Under the pieces are notes generated by a model that did no database searches, was not told where the DNA came from, and was given only the letters and a program-made list of their open reading frames with translations. A stretch of DNA of 27,727 nt from Lachnospiraceae bacterium UBA1753 (GTDB lineage Bacteria > Bacillota > Clostridia > Lachnospirales > Lachnospiraceae): contig DCHL01000095.1 in NCBI GenBank assembly GCA_002317595.1, positions 1-27,727 on the forward strand, read 5' to 3'. Numbering within the stretch: position 1 is the first letter of the stretch; each line of letters opens with the position of its first letter. Positions 17,173-25,769 of the stretch are shown here, piece after piece. A program made the position numbers and the translations under genes.

Positions 17173-19197
17173 ATGAGATTTGTAAATGACAACGGAGCAC
17201 TCGTGTTCTATGTGAATGGCGAGATGGGAAGGATTGAAGCCTGGGGCAGGGATTCCTTCCGCGTCCGCACGACGATGCTTGGTAAGTTCACAGGCAATGT
17301 CTGGGCACTCACTGAGGATTATGAGGAGACTGAGACAGAGATAGTCATCGAGGAAGAGGACCATTGGGTCGGCGATGGCACTATTGATAAAAAGGAGATT
17401 GCCAGCATCACAAACGGCAGAATCAAGGCGGTTGTGAACTTCGCTGGAATTATCACCTTTTACCGCGACGGCAGGCAGATTCTGAGAGAGTATTTCCGCA
17501 TGTACGACGGAACTCTCTCGAAGGAGAGCAGGTGCCTTAAGGCAGTGAACCGCGAGTGGCGCGGAATCATTGGCGGCACTGAGTATTCGCTGAACTATAA
17601 GTTTGAGAGTAACAAAGGGGAAAAAATATACGGCATGGGCCAGTATCAGCAGCCAGACCTTGAACTCAAGGGCTGTGTGCTCGACCTAGAGCAGCGCAAT
17701 TCGCAGATATCAGTGCCCTTTGCAGTGTCATCCCTGGGCTATGGTTTTCTGTGGAACAACCCTGCAGTGGGACGTGTGACTTTCGGCAAAAATTTCACGG
17801 AGTGGATTGCACGCTCAACGCGTGAGGCCGACTTCTGGATTACCGTTGCGGATGCGCCCAAGGCAATTCTTGAGAACTACTCGGCTGTGACTGGCCACTG
17901 TGATATGTTCCCCGAGGACCTTATGGGACTTTGGCAGTGTAAGCTGCGCTACAGAACTCAGGATGAGGTGCTGTCTGTGGCAAGGCAGTATCAGAAGGAA
18001 GGAATCAAGATAGACATGATCGTCATCGACTTCTTCCACTGGACAGTTCAGGGAGACTGGAAGTTTGACAGGAAGTACTGGCCCGATCCCAAGGCAATGG
18101 TGGATGAGCTTCATTCAATGGGGATAAAGGTTATCGTATCAATCTGGCCATCTGTAGACAGAAAGAGTGAAAATTTTGGCCCGATGATGGAGCAGGGTCT
18201 TCTTATAAGGACAGAGCGCGGTGCAGCCCAGACCTATGATTATCAGGGCGACTGTGTTGAGATTGACCCCTTCAATCCCGCAACGCGAAAGTATGTGTGG
18301 GAGGTCTGCAAGAAGAACTACTACGACTTTGGTATCGATGCATTCTGGCTTGACAATTCAGAGCCCGATTACACCGCATATGATTTTGAGAACTACAGGT
18401 ACTGTGACGGTCCTGCGCTTGCACTCAGCAACCAGTATCCCCAGATGTACAGCAGACTTTACTATGATGAGATGATTAAGGACGGGAAGCCTGTTGTCAA
18501 CCTTTTAAGAAGTGGCTGGGCAGGTTCGCAGAAGTATGGGAATGTAATCTGGTCAGGTGATGTTCCTAGTACCTTCGAAGCCTTCAGGGATCAGCTCCAG
18601 GGTGGCCTCAACATGGGTCTTGCAGGAATACCCTGGTGGACCTCTGATATCGGAGGCTTCATGACGGATGATGTTAGTGACCCTGACTTCAGGCAGCTCC
18701 TTATACGCTGGTATCAGTTTGCAGTGTACTCTGCAATTCTGCGTATGCATGGAGACCGCGGACCCTATAATATTCCGCCTCTTGATGATAGGGACTGGGG
18801 TGGCGGATATCTTCACACAGGCCAGCCTAACGAGCTGTGGAGCTATGGTGAGGATAACTACCGCATCATGAGAGACTATTACGACATCAGAATCTCCATG
18901 CACGACTACATCAAGGGACTGTTTGAAGAGGCAAGCACCAATGGCTCACCTCTTATCAGAACCATGTTCTACGAGTTCCCTGACGATGAGAAGTGCTGGG
19001 AGACTGAAGACCAGTATATGTTTGGCGAGAAGTACCTCGTGGCACCTGTACTGTACCTGAATCAGTTTGAGAGAAGTGTTTATCTTCCCACAGGAGCCGC
19101 GTGGAAACTTACCTCCACAGGCGAAGTATTCGAGGGTGGCCGTACAGTGACGGTGGCCGCACCTATTGAGTACATGCCAGTGTTTGAGAGAGTGTAA
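17173..19197 (+). CDS. GH31 alpha-glycosidase (alpha-glucosidase/alpha-xylosidase)
   Basis: This cytoplasmic glycoside hydrolase family 31 enzyme has 674 residues and no signal peptide. An N-terminal beta-sandwich (about 1-230) precedes the TIM barrel, which contains IDMIVIDFFHWTVQGDW. The nucleophile is Asp394 in FWLDNSEPD and the predicted acid/base is Asp463 in WSGDV. It also has RSGWAGSQKYG and GIPWWTSDIGGF, and a C-terminal beta domain. GGAGG at 17162-17166 fixes the start at 17173. The in-frame ATG at 17056 would overlap tatD and add 39 residues of unlikely sequence. GH31 includes alpha-glucosidases and alpha-xylosidases, and the choice cannot be made from the motifs. It converges with the GH36 gene, 17 bases apart with no clear terminator. 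Confidence 0.9.
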   Translation: MRFVNDNGALVFYVNGEMGRIEAWGRDSFRVRTTMLGKFTGNVWALTEDYEETETEIVIEEEDHWVGDGTIDKKEIASITNGRIKAVVNFAGIITFYRDGRQILREYFRMYDGTLSKESRCLKAVNREWRGIIGGTEYSLNYKFESNKGEKIYGMGQYQQPDLELKGCVLDLEQRNSQISVPFAVSSLGYGFLWNNPAVGRVTFGKNFTEWIARSTREADFWITVADAPKAILENYSAVTGHCDMFPEDLMGLWQCKLRYRTQDEVLSVARQYQKEGIKIDMIVIDFFHWTVQGDWKFDRKYWPDPKAMVDELHSMGIKVIVSIWPSVDRKSENFGPMMEQGLLIRTERGAAQTYDYQGDCVEIDPFNPATRKYVWEVCKKNYYDFGIDAFWLDNSEPDYTAYDFENYRYCDGPALALSNQYPQMYSRLYYDEMIKDGKPVVNLLRSGWAGSQKYGNVIWSGDVPSTFEAFRDQLQGGLNMGLAGIPWWTSDIGGFMTDDVSDPDFRQLLIRWYQFAVYSAILRMHGDRGPYNIPPLDDRDWGGGYLHTGQPNELWSYGEDNYRIMRDYYDIRISMHDYIKGLFEEASTNGSPLIRTMFYEFPDDEKCWETEDQYMFGEKYLVAPVLYLNQFERSVYLPTGAAWKLTSTGEVFEGGRTVTVAAPIEYMPVFERV

Positions 19198-19214
19198 GAT
19201 GGGGGAACGTAACC

Positions 19215-21410
19215 TTATCCCTTAACAAGCTTAAACACCCTTGCGCACTTATCTGAGGGGAACTTCACGTGAAGCAGGGATTTACCTTCTTCAGGAGAAC
19301 TATCTTCAGAAGAACATCCTGCAGCAGGTGCTGGGCCTACCGTGAACTCACAGTCGATACTTGCAGGATATATTACCTCGGCAGATATTACCTCAAATGG
19401 AAGGGGAATATCTGCTGAGTCTGCTTCGGGGCCGAATACTGACAGGTAAGCAAATCCTTCAGTTGGAGCGCTGGAGATAGAAGTCGGAGCGCTGGAGTCA
19501 GGGGTCTGGATTCCGAAAGCGAGCACAGGATCTTCAACCTTGCTAAAGCCCAGGGGGAAGAAGGGTGTCATCGAAGGAATGTCTGCCCGGATATCCTTGT
19601 AGACACTGATGCCTTCGCGCAGTACGTCGATGCATTCCTTGGAGAGATTCCAGACAAGTCCGCTTATGTAAGGGCGCAGGAGCATGCCGTTTACCATGTT
19701 GTAGATGATGTGCTCTCTGTCATCCTCGTAGGGGAATACCCAGACGCCACCCTGCTCAGGGGTGACAGCGCAGGCTACATTGGCAACGATATGTGAAGTG
19801 TTATAGGCATCCGTCTGGTCACTTGTGGACTGAAGAGAGTGGTAGGCAAGGATACCATAGTCCATACGCTGGGCACCTGAACCACAGTTCTCGATGATAA
19901 GATCTGGATACTTCTCATATATGCTGTCAAGCCACTCATAGAAGCTGCGGTAATGCTCAAGCATTGAAAGACCGCGGCTGTCCGTGTTCAGGTCACTTCC
20001 AATTCCGACAGTGCTGTTGTAGTCCATCTTGATGAAGGAGATGCCATAATCCCTCACGAGCCTGTCGATGATTCCCGTGCAGTGCTCACGGACTTCAGGA
20101 TTCCTGAAGTCGAGGAGATAGCGCTTATTGTCGATACGGCGCCTGCCGTGGTTCATGACGAACCAGTCATCGGGAAGCCTGTCTGCGAGGGGACATGCAA
20201 TACCCATGACCTCAATCTCAAGCCAGAGGCCCATCTTAAGACCTTTGGCGATGCCGTAGTCGATTACCTTCTTAAGTCCATTAGGAAATCTCTCGGGAGC
20301 TTCTTCCCACTCGCCAACCCTGTTCCACCAGAAGCCTGCATCGTACCAGCCAGCATCAATGCAGTAGAACTCGCAGCCAAGGTCTGCGGCGATATCGATG
20401 ATAGGCAATATTTTTTCCTCAGTGGGGTCACCCTCGAGGCAGTTCATGTAATCATTGAAGACCACATAGCAGTCTTCGTCATCCTTGTTGGGGCGGCGGA
20501 TTGCCCTTCTGTACTGGGTGAGGGCAGCTGTTGCTGTGGATTCGTCGCCGACAGCAGTGCCGAAGGCAGCGGGCACAGTGGTGAACTCTTCGCCAGGGGC
20601 AAGGTTCTTGTAGAAGTCTGACTCATCGTTTGGACCGAGAAGGGCGATGTAGAGACCGCTTCCAGTAGCGGTTCCAAACTCTATCTGCCATGAGCCAGAA
20701 TAGTCAATCTCGTAGAAGGAAATTTCACCGGTCTCCTTGTCCTTCAGCATTCCCATGGGAAGGTGGACGCAGGAAGACCAGGAACCTACGTTGCCATAGT
20801 AATATCTGTTGTTGCCGTGGTCAGGGGTGTTGTAACCATGCGAATTCATATGGTTCAGTCCGACTCTGCGAATATCTATGCTCTGCCACTGGGCCTCGTT
20901 GCACCAGCTGTTGTAGGGCACCATGAGTTCCGTCTTGTCATAGAAGGGGAGGGTACCGTTCTTGTTGATGCCCTGGTAGTAGAAGGAGCACACGTACTCA
21001 AGTCCCAGGTCACGCCCTGAAATGTTGCGGAGCGTCACGAAGGTGCGGACCACGGGTGTGTTTCTGAAAAACTCCATATGATAGAAGGCCTCAAGCTTAT
21101 CGGGAGAGATAAGATGCAAAGTGAGTTCCTTGCCCGCTGCAGTTTCAGTAAGCGAGTGGTCCTGATACAGGAAGGTCTGCGACGCGCTTCCAGTCATATG
21201 CTTGAAGCCGTGAAGGTCTGCAGTGCTCTCGCCAGATATATGTACAGAAAGAAACTGATGTGTCTGGCCCGTGATGTCAGTGTCTTCTGACAAGGGTGTC
21301 AGAAAATTGCTCTCGATATCTGAAGAAGAGAAATCAACAAGCTCTACACGCCTGTCCTCTCTTACGTGAAAGGCAACATTAAGACCGTTTTCCCTGATGA
21401 TGATATCCAT
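19215..21410 (-). CDS. GH36 alpha-galactosidase
   Basis: This 731-residue protein is of usual length for bacterial GH36 alpha-galactosidases. It has an N-terminal beta-supersandwich (about 1-320), a TIM barrel with the nucleophile Asp463 in FIKMDYN, IENCGSGAQRMDYGIL, the acid/base Asp531 in STSDQTDAYN, and a C-terminal beta domain. It removes alpha-1,6-galactosyl groups from raffinose-type sugars or galactomannan fragments. There is no signal peptide, so it acts on imported oligosaccharides. The start has an AGGGGGA ribosome site 6 bases away and an extended -10 promoter near 21510-21518. The C-terminal region carries a 21-bp tandem duplication giving SSAPTSI/SSAPTEG. Confidence 0.93.
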   Translation of the reverse strand: MDIIIRENGLNVAFHVREDRRVELVDFSSSDIESNFLTPLSEDTDITGQTHQFLSVHISGESTADLHGFKHMTGSASQTFLYQDHSLTETAAGKELTLHLISPDKLEAFYHMEFFRNTPVVRTFVTLRNISGRDLGLEYVCSFYYQGINKNGTLPFYDKTELMVPYNSWCNEAQWQSIDIRRVGLNHMNSHGYNTPDHGNNRYYYGNVGSWSSCVHLPMGMLKDKETGEISFYEIDYSGSWQIEFGTATGSGLYIALLGPNDESDFYKNLAPGEEFTTVPAAFGTAVGDESTATAALTQYRRAIRRPNKDDEDCYVVFNDYMNCLEGDPTEEKILPIIDIAADLGCEFYCIDAGWYDAGFWWNRVGEWEEAPERFPNGLKKVIDYGIAKGLKMGLWLEIEVMGIACPLADRLPDDWFVMNHGRRRIDNKRYLLDFRNPEVREHCTGIIDRLVRDYGISFIKMDYNSTVGIGSDLNTDSRGLSMLEHYRSFYEWLDSIYEKYPDLIIENCGSGAQRMDYGILAYHSLQSTSDQTDAYNTSHIVANVACAVTPEQGGVWVFPYEDDREHIIYNMVNGMLLRPYISGLVWNLSKECIDVLREGISVYKDIRADIPSMTPFFPLGFSKVEDPVLAFGIQTPDSSAPTSISSAPTEGFAYLSVFGPEADSADIPLPFEVISAEVIYPASIDCEFTVGPAPAAGCSSEDSSPEEGKSLLHVKFPSDKCARVFKLVKG
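19465..19506 (-). repeat. 21-bp imperfect tandem duplication inside the alpha-galactosidase
   Basis: Two 21-base units (19465-19485, 19486-19506) match at 17 of 21 positions and share GGAGCGCTGGAG on the + strand. They encode SSAPTSI/SSAPTEG in a low-complexity loop of the C-terminal domain. Confidence 0.85.
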
Positions 21411-21509
21411 GATGTGTCCCCCTATTATGCGTCTGTGTAAAACTCACGGCGCAGCAGTGTGTTCATAAAAGATTTTGAAAGAAATGATAAATATACTTCC
21501 AATATGGGA

Positions 21510-21518
21510 ATTATAGCA
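21510..21518 (-). promoter_or_regulatory. Extended -10 promoter of the alpha-galactosidase
   Basis: On the minus strand TGCTATAAT is a perfect extended -10 element (TGnTATAAT), about 100 bases upstream of the start at 21410. No good -35 is seen, which is acceptable for extended -10 promoters. Confidence 0.6.
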
Positions 21519-21525
21519 TAAAAGG

Positions 21526-21554
21526 TTTATATTCTCGGTAAAAAAATATATAAT
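21526..21554 (+). promoter_or_regulatory. Promoter of the HAD-acyltransferase-ligase gene run
   Basis: TTTATA (21526-21531), a 17-base spacer and a consensus TATAAT (21549-21554) lie 38 bases upstream of the ATG at 21593. The promoter is back to back with the minus-strand promoter at 21510-21518, so the two transcription units diverge from a shared 183-base region. Confidence 0.65.
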
Positions 21555-21592
21555 GGAACGGTATATGTGCGAAAAGATGAAGGAAGACATTG

Positions 21593-22417
21593 ATGGGAAA
21601 AGTTTTATTTTTTGACATAGATGGAACTCTGGTCGGATACGATGGCAGGATTCCTCAGTCAGCAAGGGATGCCCTTGAGGCTGCCTCCAGGAAGGGACAT
21701 CAGATTGTAATCTGCTCAGGCAGGGCAGAGTTTCAGGTGCATGAGGAATTCAAGTTGATTGCGGATGGGCTCGTGTGCTGCACGGGAGCAACATCGATAA
21801 AGAACGGCAAGGTGCTGTTCGAGCATTTCATGACAAGGGATGAAATGGTCCGCATAATTGAGGTATTAAGGCCTACCGGTGCAAAGATTGCGGGGATGAC
21901 GGACACTTCTATGGTGCTTGACCAGGAATGCTATGACTGTATGGTGAGGCGCTTCTCTGACAATGACATGACTCCTGAGCAGAGGAAAAAATCTGTGGAC
22001 CAGATTATGCGCGGCAGCATTATTACTGACCACATGGAGGAGCATACTGATATAAAGAAGATGCTCTACTACGAGGCGGACCAGGATGTGGATATCATTG
22101 CCGAGACGCTGAAAAGTGTGTGTGACGTGGTGCCTGCGAGCTTTGGCAATGGGCCCAGGGACTGCGGTGAGATAAGCAGTCTCGGAATCAACAAGTCCTA
22201 CGGAATGCAGAAGTATATGGAATACCAGGGACTTTCCCGCGAGGATGCCATAGCCTTCGGAGATGGTCCGAATGATATAGATATGATAGAATATGCGGGT
22301 GTTGGCGTTGCGATGGGCAACTCAATACAGGAACTCAAGGATATTGCGGATTTTGTCACCAGGGACGTTGACAGGGACGGAGTGGCCTTCGCTATGAAGG
22401 AACTTGGACTGATTTAG
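21593..22417 (+). CDS. Cof-type HAD phosphatase
   Basis: This 274-residue haloacid-dehalogenase-superfamily phosphatase of the Cof (IIB cap) type acts on small phosphorylated metabolites such as sugar phosphates or flavin precursors. Motif I is FFDIDGTLVGYDG at the N-terminus, motif II is VICSGRAEF, and the C-terminal motif IV is AFGDGPNDIDMIEYAG. The large cap domain lies between about residues 80 and 190. ATG 21593 has AAGGA eight bases upstream. A TTG just before it is a less likely start. It is the first gene of a run downstream of the divergent promoter. The substrate is not readable from the sequence. Confidence 0.9.
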   Translation: MGKVLFFDIDGTLVGYDGRIPQSARDALEAASRKGHQIVICSGRAEFQVHEEFKLIADGLVCCTGATSIKNGKVLFEHFMTRDEMVRIIEVLRPTGAKIAGMTDTSMVLDQECYDCMVRRFSDNDMTPEQRKKSVDQIMRGSIITDHMEEHTDIKKMLYYEADQDVDIIAETLKSVCDVVPASFGNGPRDCGEISSLGINKSYGMQKYMEYQGLSREDAIAFGDGPNDIDMIEYAGVGVAMGNSIQELKDIADFVTRDVDRDGVAFAMKELGLI

Positions 22418-22470
22418 TAGAGCGCAGGATCTGCCTGAGATACAACGAGAGTAGAGAGAGAGGGTTAGAA

Positions 22471-23337
22471 ATGGCAAGAAAGTTTGGAGACCGCAAGGAC
22501 GGCACACTTATCAGGAAAATGGACGCGATGCATTACATCATGCCCATGATGTACAGAGGAAGATGCAATAACGAGGCATTTATCTCGGAGCGGATTGACC
22601 TGACTAATGTAATGGCGTATCTGGAGAAGAAGAATGCTGATAATCCAGAGTACAAATACAATGTGTTCCAGGTTATTGTGACCACAGTACTCAAGCTGAT
22701 GACACAGAGACCGCGACTTAATATTTTTATCAAAAATCAGAATTTCTATCAGAGGAACGAGCTCTCTGCATCCTTCATCATCAAGAAGAAGTTTGCAGAT
22801 AATGCCGAGGAGGGAATGGCATTTATCAGGGCAAAGGAGAGCGACAATATCGATGTCGTGCACGATGAGATTTACAGTCAGGTCACTGCTACAAGGGCAG
22901 GTCATGGCGGTGGTTCCACACAGGATGTAATGGACCTGTTCAACAAGCTTCCGGGTTGGCTGGTAAAGCTCCTGTTCTCATTCCTTCATGTACTCGACGA
23001 GCACGGTTGGATTCCAGCGTCCCTAATTGAGGCTGATCCCTACCATGCATCAGTAATCCTTACCAATCTTGGTTCCATCAAGCTCCATTCTGGATACCAT
23101 CACCTCACCGAGTGGGGAACCACATCGCTCTTCGTCATTGTGGGTGAGATTAAGAAGCGTCCCTTCTACAACGAGGATGGCACCTTTGAGATGAGGGAGA
23201 GCCTTGACCTTGGACTCACAGTGGATGAGAGAATCGCAGACGGTTACTATTTCTCAAAGACAATCAAGATTCTCAAGAAGATCATGGAGAATCCAGAGCT
23301 TCTTGACAGACCCTTAGGGGAGGCTATTGATGAGTGA
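22471..23337 (+). CDS. Stand-alone E2-like acyltransferase domain with changed catalytic motif
   Basis: This 288-residue protein resembles the catalytic domain of 2-oxo-acid dehydrogenase E2 acyltransferases (PF00198 fold, related to chloramphenicol acetyltransferase) but has no lipoyl or E1/E3-binding domain. The trace SVILTNLGSIKLHSG followed by SLFVIVGEIKKRP matches the E2 core. The C-terminal active-site motif, DHRxxDG in active E2, reads DERIADG at 252-258, so the catalytic His is Glu253. It overlaps the ligase start by 8 bases (23330-23337), implying coupled translation. A role in transferring or binding acyl groups activated by the ligase is inferred. Altered chemistry or a structural role is equally possible. 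Confidence 0.75.
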   Translation: MARKFGDRKDGTLIRKMDAMHYIMPMMYRGRCNNEAFISERIDLTNVMAYLEKKNADNPEYKYNVFQVIVTTVLKLMTQRPRLNIFIKNQNFYQRNELSASFIIKKKFADNAEEGMAFIRAKESDNIDVVHDEIYSQVTATRAGHGGGSTQDVMDLFNKLPGWLVKLLFSFLHVLDEHGWIPASLIEADPYHASVILTNLGSIKLHSGYHHLTEWGTTSLFVIVGEIKKRPFYNEDGTFEMRESLDLGLTVDERIADGYYFSKTIKILKKIMENPELLDRPLGEAIDE

Positions 23338-25069
23338 AAAAATAACGGCGAAGACTCCCTGGATAAAGAGTGCAGGTGACCTGCCTGTGACCCTTGATTA
23401 TTTTAAGGGTTCAATGTATGACAGGGTGAAGTACATAGTTGAAAAATATCCTAAGAACATTGCGTTTGATTTCATGGGCAAGTCAACGACCTACGCTCAG
23501 ATGGATGAGGAGATAATAAAGTGTGCCAAGGCGCTTAAGACCATTGGTGTCAGGCAGAATGACAGGGTCACGATTGCCCTGCCCAACTGTCCCCAGGCCA
23601 TATATTTTTTCTACGCAGTCAATCTTGTGGGCGGAGTAGCAAGCATGATTCATCCTCTCTCAGCGGAGAAGGAGATTGAGTTCTACCTCAATGAATCAGA
23701 GAGTGTCACTGCAATTACTCTCGACCAGTTCTACGATAAGTTTGACCGCATCAGGGAGAACACGAAGGTGGTGAATATCATCATCGCCAGCGTGAAGGAC
23801 GCCCTCAGCAAGCCCATCAGAGCAGGATATATGCTCACTGAGGGACGCAAGATCAAGAAGATACCAAAGGATGCGCCCGTAATCAGATGGCGGGAGTTCA
23901 TGAAGCTCTCAAAGGCGTGCTTCTATAATTACAGGGTGGACAGGGATGACAACGACCCTGCCGTGATCCTGTACTCAGGCGGTACCACTGGAACCTCCAA
24001 GGGAATTGTCCTCTCCAATAGGAACTTCAACGCAACCAGCCAGCAGATTGTCGGCGTCAATCCCATGTTCCGTGTGGGTGACAAGATGCTCGCGGCGATG
24101 CCCCTGTTCCATGGGTTCGGACTCGGTGTCTGCGTGCATGCGATGCTGGCAAACGGTGGACGCTGTATCCTGATTCCCAGATTTACTGCTGCATCCTATG
24201 CAAAGCAGATAATAAGGTACAGGTGCAATTTCATTGCGGGTGTGCCCACCCTCTACGAGGCGTTGCTCAGACTTCCGACCATGGAAGGCGCTGACCTCAG
24301 CTGCCTTAAGGGAGTGTTCTCTGGCGGAGATTCCCTGTCAGTAGAGCTTAAGAAAAAATTTGACAAGTTCCTCTATGACCACAAGGCGGTCATTCAGGTG
24401 CGTGAAGGCTATGGAGCCACTGAGACGGTGACGGCCTGCTGCCTGACGCCTCCCAATATGTTCAAGGAGGGTAGTATCGGAATTCCGCTTCCCGACAACT
24501 ATATCAAGATTGTAGAACCTGGAACCGACAGGGAACTTCCCTACGGTGAAGAGGGAGAGATTCTTCTGGCAGGACCTTCAATCATGATGGAATACATGAA
24601 CCATCCAGAGGAGACCGCGCAGACTCTGCGCCATCATGAGGATGGTCTGACCTGGGTGTACACCGGCGACCTTGGAATGATGGATGACGAGGGATTTGTG
24701 TACTTCAAGGGAAGAGCAAAGCGAATGATCATCGCATCGGGCTACAATGTGTACCCCGCACACCTTGAGAACATCCTCGATGCCCATGAGGCTGTTCAGA
24801 TGAGCTGTGTCATAGGTGTGCCTGACCCTTATCGTATGCAGAAGATAAAGGCATTCGTCAAGCTCAATGAGGGCTTTGCACCTGATGAGACTACCAAGCG
24901 CTCAATTCTCGTTTATTGCAGAAAAAATATTGCGAAATATTCAATGCCCTATGACATTGAGTTCCGTGAGGAACTCCCCAAGACACTTGTGGGCAAGGTT
25001 GCGTACCGTGTCCTTGAGGAAGAGGAGCTTAAGAAGATAAATGAAGCAGAAAAAAGCGATTCTGTTTGA
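23330..25069 (+). CDS. AMP-dependent acyl-CoA synthetase/ligase
   Basis: This 579-residue ANL-superfamily enzyme activates a carboxylic acid as acyl-AMP, then probably as a CoA thioester. Motifs are YSGGTTGTSKG from residue 215, GYGATET, the YTGDLG and KGRAKRMIIASGYNVYP hinge region, and the C-terminal PKTLVGKVAYR with catalytic Lys556. All key residues appear intact. ATG 23330 has AGGGGAGG just upstream. A TTG three bases earlier is rejected. It overlaps the E2-like gene by 8 bases and the following HAD gene by 29 bases, so the three are translated from one message. Similarity suggests a fatty-acid or aromatic-acid ligase. The acid is unknown. Confidence 0.9.
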   Translation: MSEKITAKTPWIKSAGDLPVTLDYFKGSMYDRVKYIVEKYPKNIAFDFMGKSTTYAQMDEEIIKCAKALKTIGVRQNDRVTIALPNCPQAIYFFYAVNLVGGVASMIHPLSAEKEIEFYLNESESVTAITLDQFYDKFDRIRENTKVVNIIIASVKDALSKPIRAGYMLTEGRKIKKIPKDAPVIRWREFMKLSKACFYNYRVDRDDNDPAVILYSGGTTGTSKGIVLSNRNFNATSQQIVGVNPMFRVGDKMLAAMPLFHGFGLGVCVHAMLANGGRCILIPRFTAASYAKQIIRYRCNFIAGVPTLYEALLRLPTMEGADLSCLKGVFSGGDSLSVELKKKFDKFLYDHKAVIQVREGYGATETVTACCLTPPNMFKEGSIGIPLPDNYIKIVEPGTDRELPYGEEGEILLAGPSIMMEYMNHPEETAQTLRHHEDGLTWVYTGDLGMMDDEGFVYFKGRAKRMIIASGYNVYPAHLENILDAHEAVQMSCVIGVPDPYRMQKIKAFVKLNEGFAPDETTKRSILVYCRKNIAKYSMPYDIEFREELPKTLVGKVAYRVLEEEELKKINEAEKSDSV

Positions 25070-25721
25070 TATGGACGGGGTTCTGGTCAACACTGAGCCC
25101 CTGCATTTCAGAATGTGGACTGAGGCCTTCGCAAGGCGTGGCCTCGCCATTGACTACGAAGGGTATAAGGACTGCATCGGGTGTACACTCGGATTTCTCC
25201 TTGAACTTATTCTGAAAAATTATGGAAGAGACTTTAGGGACGATAAGACGCTGTTTCCCGAGGCCATGGAGATTAAGACTGAGATAGTGGAGCGCGAGGG
25301 CTACCCTGAGATAGAGGGAGTGCGTGAGATGCTTGAGAGGATGAAGGCAGCGGGCTACAGGATGGCTATAGCATCATCCTCGCCTCCGAGATTCATCAAG
25401 ATGGCAATGGACAACATCGGTGTGGCTGACTATTTTGAACTTCTAAACAGCGGCGAGAATGTGGCGCACTCAAAGCCGGCGCCGGACATATATCTCGACA
25501 CTGCAAGTAAGCTCGGCGTGAAACCAGAGGAGTGCATAGTCCTTGAGGATTCCACCAACGGCTGCAGGGCTGCAGTGGCGGCAGGAATGACCTGCGTGGG
25601 ATTTTACAATCCTGACAGCGGAGTGCAGGATCTGTCGATTGCATGCAGGGTTATTGACAGTATGGATGATTTTACGCCTGAACTGATTGATGAACTATTA
25701 TCAGGGGCTGAGAAGGATTAG
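25041..25721 (+). CDS. HAD-superfamily phosphatase/phosphoglucomutase-like protein (beta-PGM type)
   Basis: This 226-residue HAD subfamily I protein with a helical cap resembles beta-phosphoglucomutase and related sugar-phosphate phosphatases. It shows LFDMDGVLVNTEPLH at the N-terminus, IASSSPPRF, SKPAPDIYLDTASKLG and LEDSTNGCRAA. It starts inside the ligase gene (25041-25069) with GAGGAG at 25022-25027. True beta-PGM would isomerise glucose-1-phosphate, and a simple phosphatase is just as likely. It is the second of three HAD proteins in this run. Confidence 0.85.
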   Translation: MKQKKAILFDMDGVLVNTEPLHFRMWTEAFARRGLAIDYEGYKDCIGCTLGFLLELILKNYGRDFRDDKTLFPEAMEIKTEIVEREGYPEIEGVREMLERMKAAGYRMAIASSSPPRFIKMAMDNIGVADYFELLNSGENVAHSKPAPDIYLDTASKLGVKPEECIVLEDSTNGCRAAVAAGMTCVGFYNPDSGVQDLSIACRVIDSMDDFTPELIDELLSGAEKD

Positions 25722-25769
25722 GACAGGAGCTGAGAATGATTAAGAAAGGAGCTGAGCGTATGAGTGACG
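25704..25769 (+). repeat. 22-bp tandem repeat across the HAD-HAD gene junction
   Basis: Units start at 25704, 25726 and 25748, each opening with GGAGCTGAG or GGGGCTGAG. Units 1 and 2 match at 18 of 22 positions; unit 3 shares the first nine bases with unit 2. The duplication gives two ribosome-site/ATG pairs, at 25736 and 25760. Confidence 0.8.

Noticed and set aside
20082..20621. 179-codon open frame on the plus strand
   Set aside because: It is antisense to the alpha-galactosidase catalytic barrel and has no family resemblance.
21411..21592. Catabolite-response (cre) site between the divergent promoters
   Set aside because: No sequence close to the TGWAANCGNTNWCA consensus was found by eye in this region.
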